From Symbiodinium sp. CCMP2592 (taxonomy: Eukaryota; Sar; Dinophyceae; Suessiales; Symbiodiniaceae), in the NCBI GenBank assembly GCA_905221615.1, contig CAJNDT010005833.1, positions 288,501 to 352,500 on the forward strand: 64,000 nt of DNA, in the 5' to 3' direction. Below, one piece after another: positions 63,152-64,000 of this stretch. Under the pieces are notes generated by a model that was not told the origin of the DNA, made no database searches, and saw only the letters and a program-made list of their open reading frames with translations. A program made the translations under genes and the position numbers. Every line of letters begins with the position of its first letter. Positions within the stretch are counted from its first letter, which is position 1.

Positions 63152-63634
63152 ATGACCGAAGAAAATGGGGCCTCCTTGGGAAGAGGGCTTTGGGGTACAC
63201 TAAAGCACGATTCGAAGGGAACCATAAGGGGATACTATTCCCGGATAGCTCCGACTCCCATATTAAGGGAGAGCAGCCTGCCATGGAGCCTGGGCTTTTG
63301 CAACCCAACTGCTTTGGCGGAACTTCGTAGCACTATATGCATATATAAACACACCTACATATCAAGTAGTCCGGGATGCTGGATGACATACTCCCCGTTG
63401 ACAGACCTTAGATGCATCGAGTCCGCAAGCGGTGCAGACAGTGCATGGGCATGTTGGCACGTCTCCCCTCGACGATGCAACTTCTCAGACGTTACTTGCT
63501 TGACGCTTCATGGCCCTTGTGTCTCAACCTCAGTCCGCTCGGTCTGCCGACTGTGCATGCTTGACCGAGGTCCGTTGGAACGGATGAAATCGAAGCCTAC
63601 GGTCGTCATCGACATGCCGGACACTTCTTCATAG
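63152..63634 (+). CDS. 160-codon open frame of unknown meaning
   Basis: The longest non-repetitive frame in the window, in repeat-poor DNA right after the tandem duplication. It has many cysteines in its second half (CWHVSPRRCNFSDVTCLTLH) but no regular zinc-binding spacing and no recognised family. On the minus strand a 27-codon segment at 63,529-63,609 (MTTVGFDFIRSNGPRSSMHS...) ends at a GT donor (GAG|GTTGAG), a competing interpretation. It could be an exon, a decayed mobile-element ORF or chance. Confidence 0.3.
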   Translation: MTEENGASLGRGLWGTLKHDSKGTIRGYYSRIAPTPILRESSLPWSLGFCNPTALAELRSTICIYKHTYISSSPGCWMTYSPLTDLRCIESASGADSAWACWHVSPRRCNFSDVTCLTLHGPCVSTSVRSVCRLCMLDRGPLERMKSKPTVVIDMPDTSS

Positions 63635-63722
63635 CAGTCTTCTGCCACTTCATGCTACAGCTGTATGCCTTTGGGGTAAACTGGCTGGGGTAGCCAGGCC
63701 TCCCGCGCCGACACACATTTTT

Positions 63723-64000
63723 ATGCAACTTACCGAGCATCAAGACTTTCAGATGATGCCGGTGCGGGGAGAGTTCATTGAGAACTCGCTAGCATGCTGG
63801 CGGATCCAGGAAAAGTCCTATTCCGTTGTCGGAGTGTTTACATTAGCAAAGCCACGGGCAAGGCGACGGACAGGTTGCAAGGGCAGTGGTCACAGTCTGT
63901 GGCACCGTGGAAATAGCCAAGGCACCAATAGCCCACCTGCGCAAACTTCCTGGTGCTCTTTGCATAAGGAACGAAGGAAGGCACAAGCCCTGTCCATGCC
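63723..64000 (+). CDS. Open frame running off the window edge
   Basis: From ATG at 63,723 the plus strand stays open for 92 codons to the last base. It starts MQLTEHQDFQMMPVRGEFIE and contains LACWRIQEKSYSVVGVF, with a basic, serine-rich second half. No repeats occur in it. No domain is recognised. The real extent depends on sequence beyond the window. Confidence 0.35.
   Translation, partial: MQLTEHQDFQMMPVRGEFIENSLACWRIQEKSYSVVGVFTLAKPRARRRTGCKGSGHSLWHRGNSQGTNSPPAQTSWCSLHKERRKAQALSM

Overview
This window is nuclear DNA from a eukaryote, most likely a dinoflagellate. Four things seen in the sequence support that. Degenerate TTTAGGG/CCCTAAA telomere-type units are scattered over nearly the whole window on both strands. 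Coding sequence is cut into very small exons (25-120 nt) separated by long introns. In the two genes I could piece together, almost every acceptor reads AG|G and many donors are GC or GA instead of GT, as is known for dinoflagellate introns. The spaces are packed with roughly 60-130 bp palindromic, MITE-like elements. No bacterial genes, rRNA, tRNA or CRISPR were found. Most long open frames are chance frames or run through microsatellites.

Two genes can be read through their introns, both on the minus strand. (1) A Rab1-type small GTPase runs from 40,760 down to about 29,135. Its exons carry, in order, the P-loop, the switch I region with TIGVDF, WDTAG, QERFRT, YYRGAHGIIVVFD, NKCD, ETSAK, and a C-terminal tail that may end in CxC. 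Reading phases join correctly across most junctions. The first exon was not found, and the segments after FDLT and after NKCD are incomplete. (2) Part of the membrane domain of an ABCA-like ABC transporter lies between 11,794 and about 8,440; three exons are clear and two are weaker.

Many further single exons have AG|G acceptors and consistent phase but no family I can name. They include an EF-hand-like exon (47,313-47,364), a plus-strand terminal exon with stop (27,678-27,751), plus-strand exons at 27,978-28,087 and 28,786-28,918, a region resembling an ADP-ribosyltransferase-type fold (52,224-52,567), and a frameshifted two-zinc-finger fragment resembling dinoflagellate retroelement ORFs (57,200-57,638).

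At least sixteen families of short inverted-repeat elements recur across the window, several with 4-5 bp target duplications. At 26,048-26,362 three families are nested inside one another. The largest intron of the Rab gene (about 4.15 kb) holds a compositionally foreign block of about 2.9 kb (35,500-38,395). It is bounded by inverted TA/poly-C/AGGACCTACCTC ends and contains a palindromic hairpin satellite and a degenerate TATAGAATACC array.

The right end (62,836-64,000) has a near-exact 141 bp tandem duplication followed by repeat-poor sequence with open frames, one running off the edge. Exon edges were placed by eye from splice dinucleotides and phase; family assignments come from recalled motifs, not searches.
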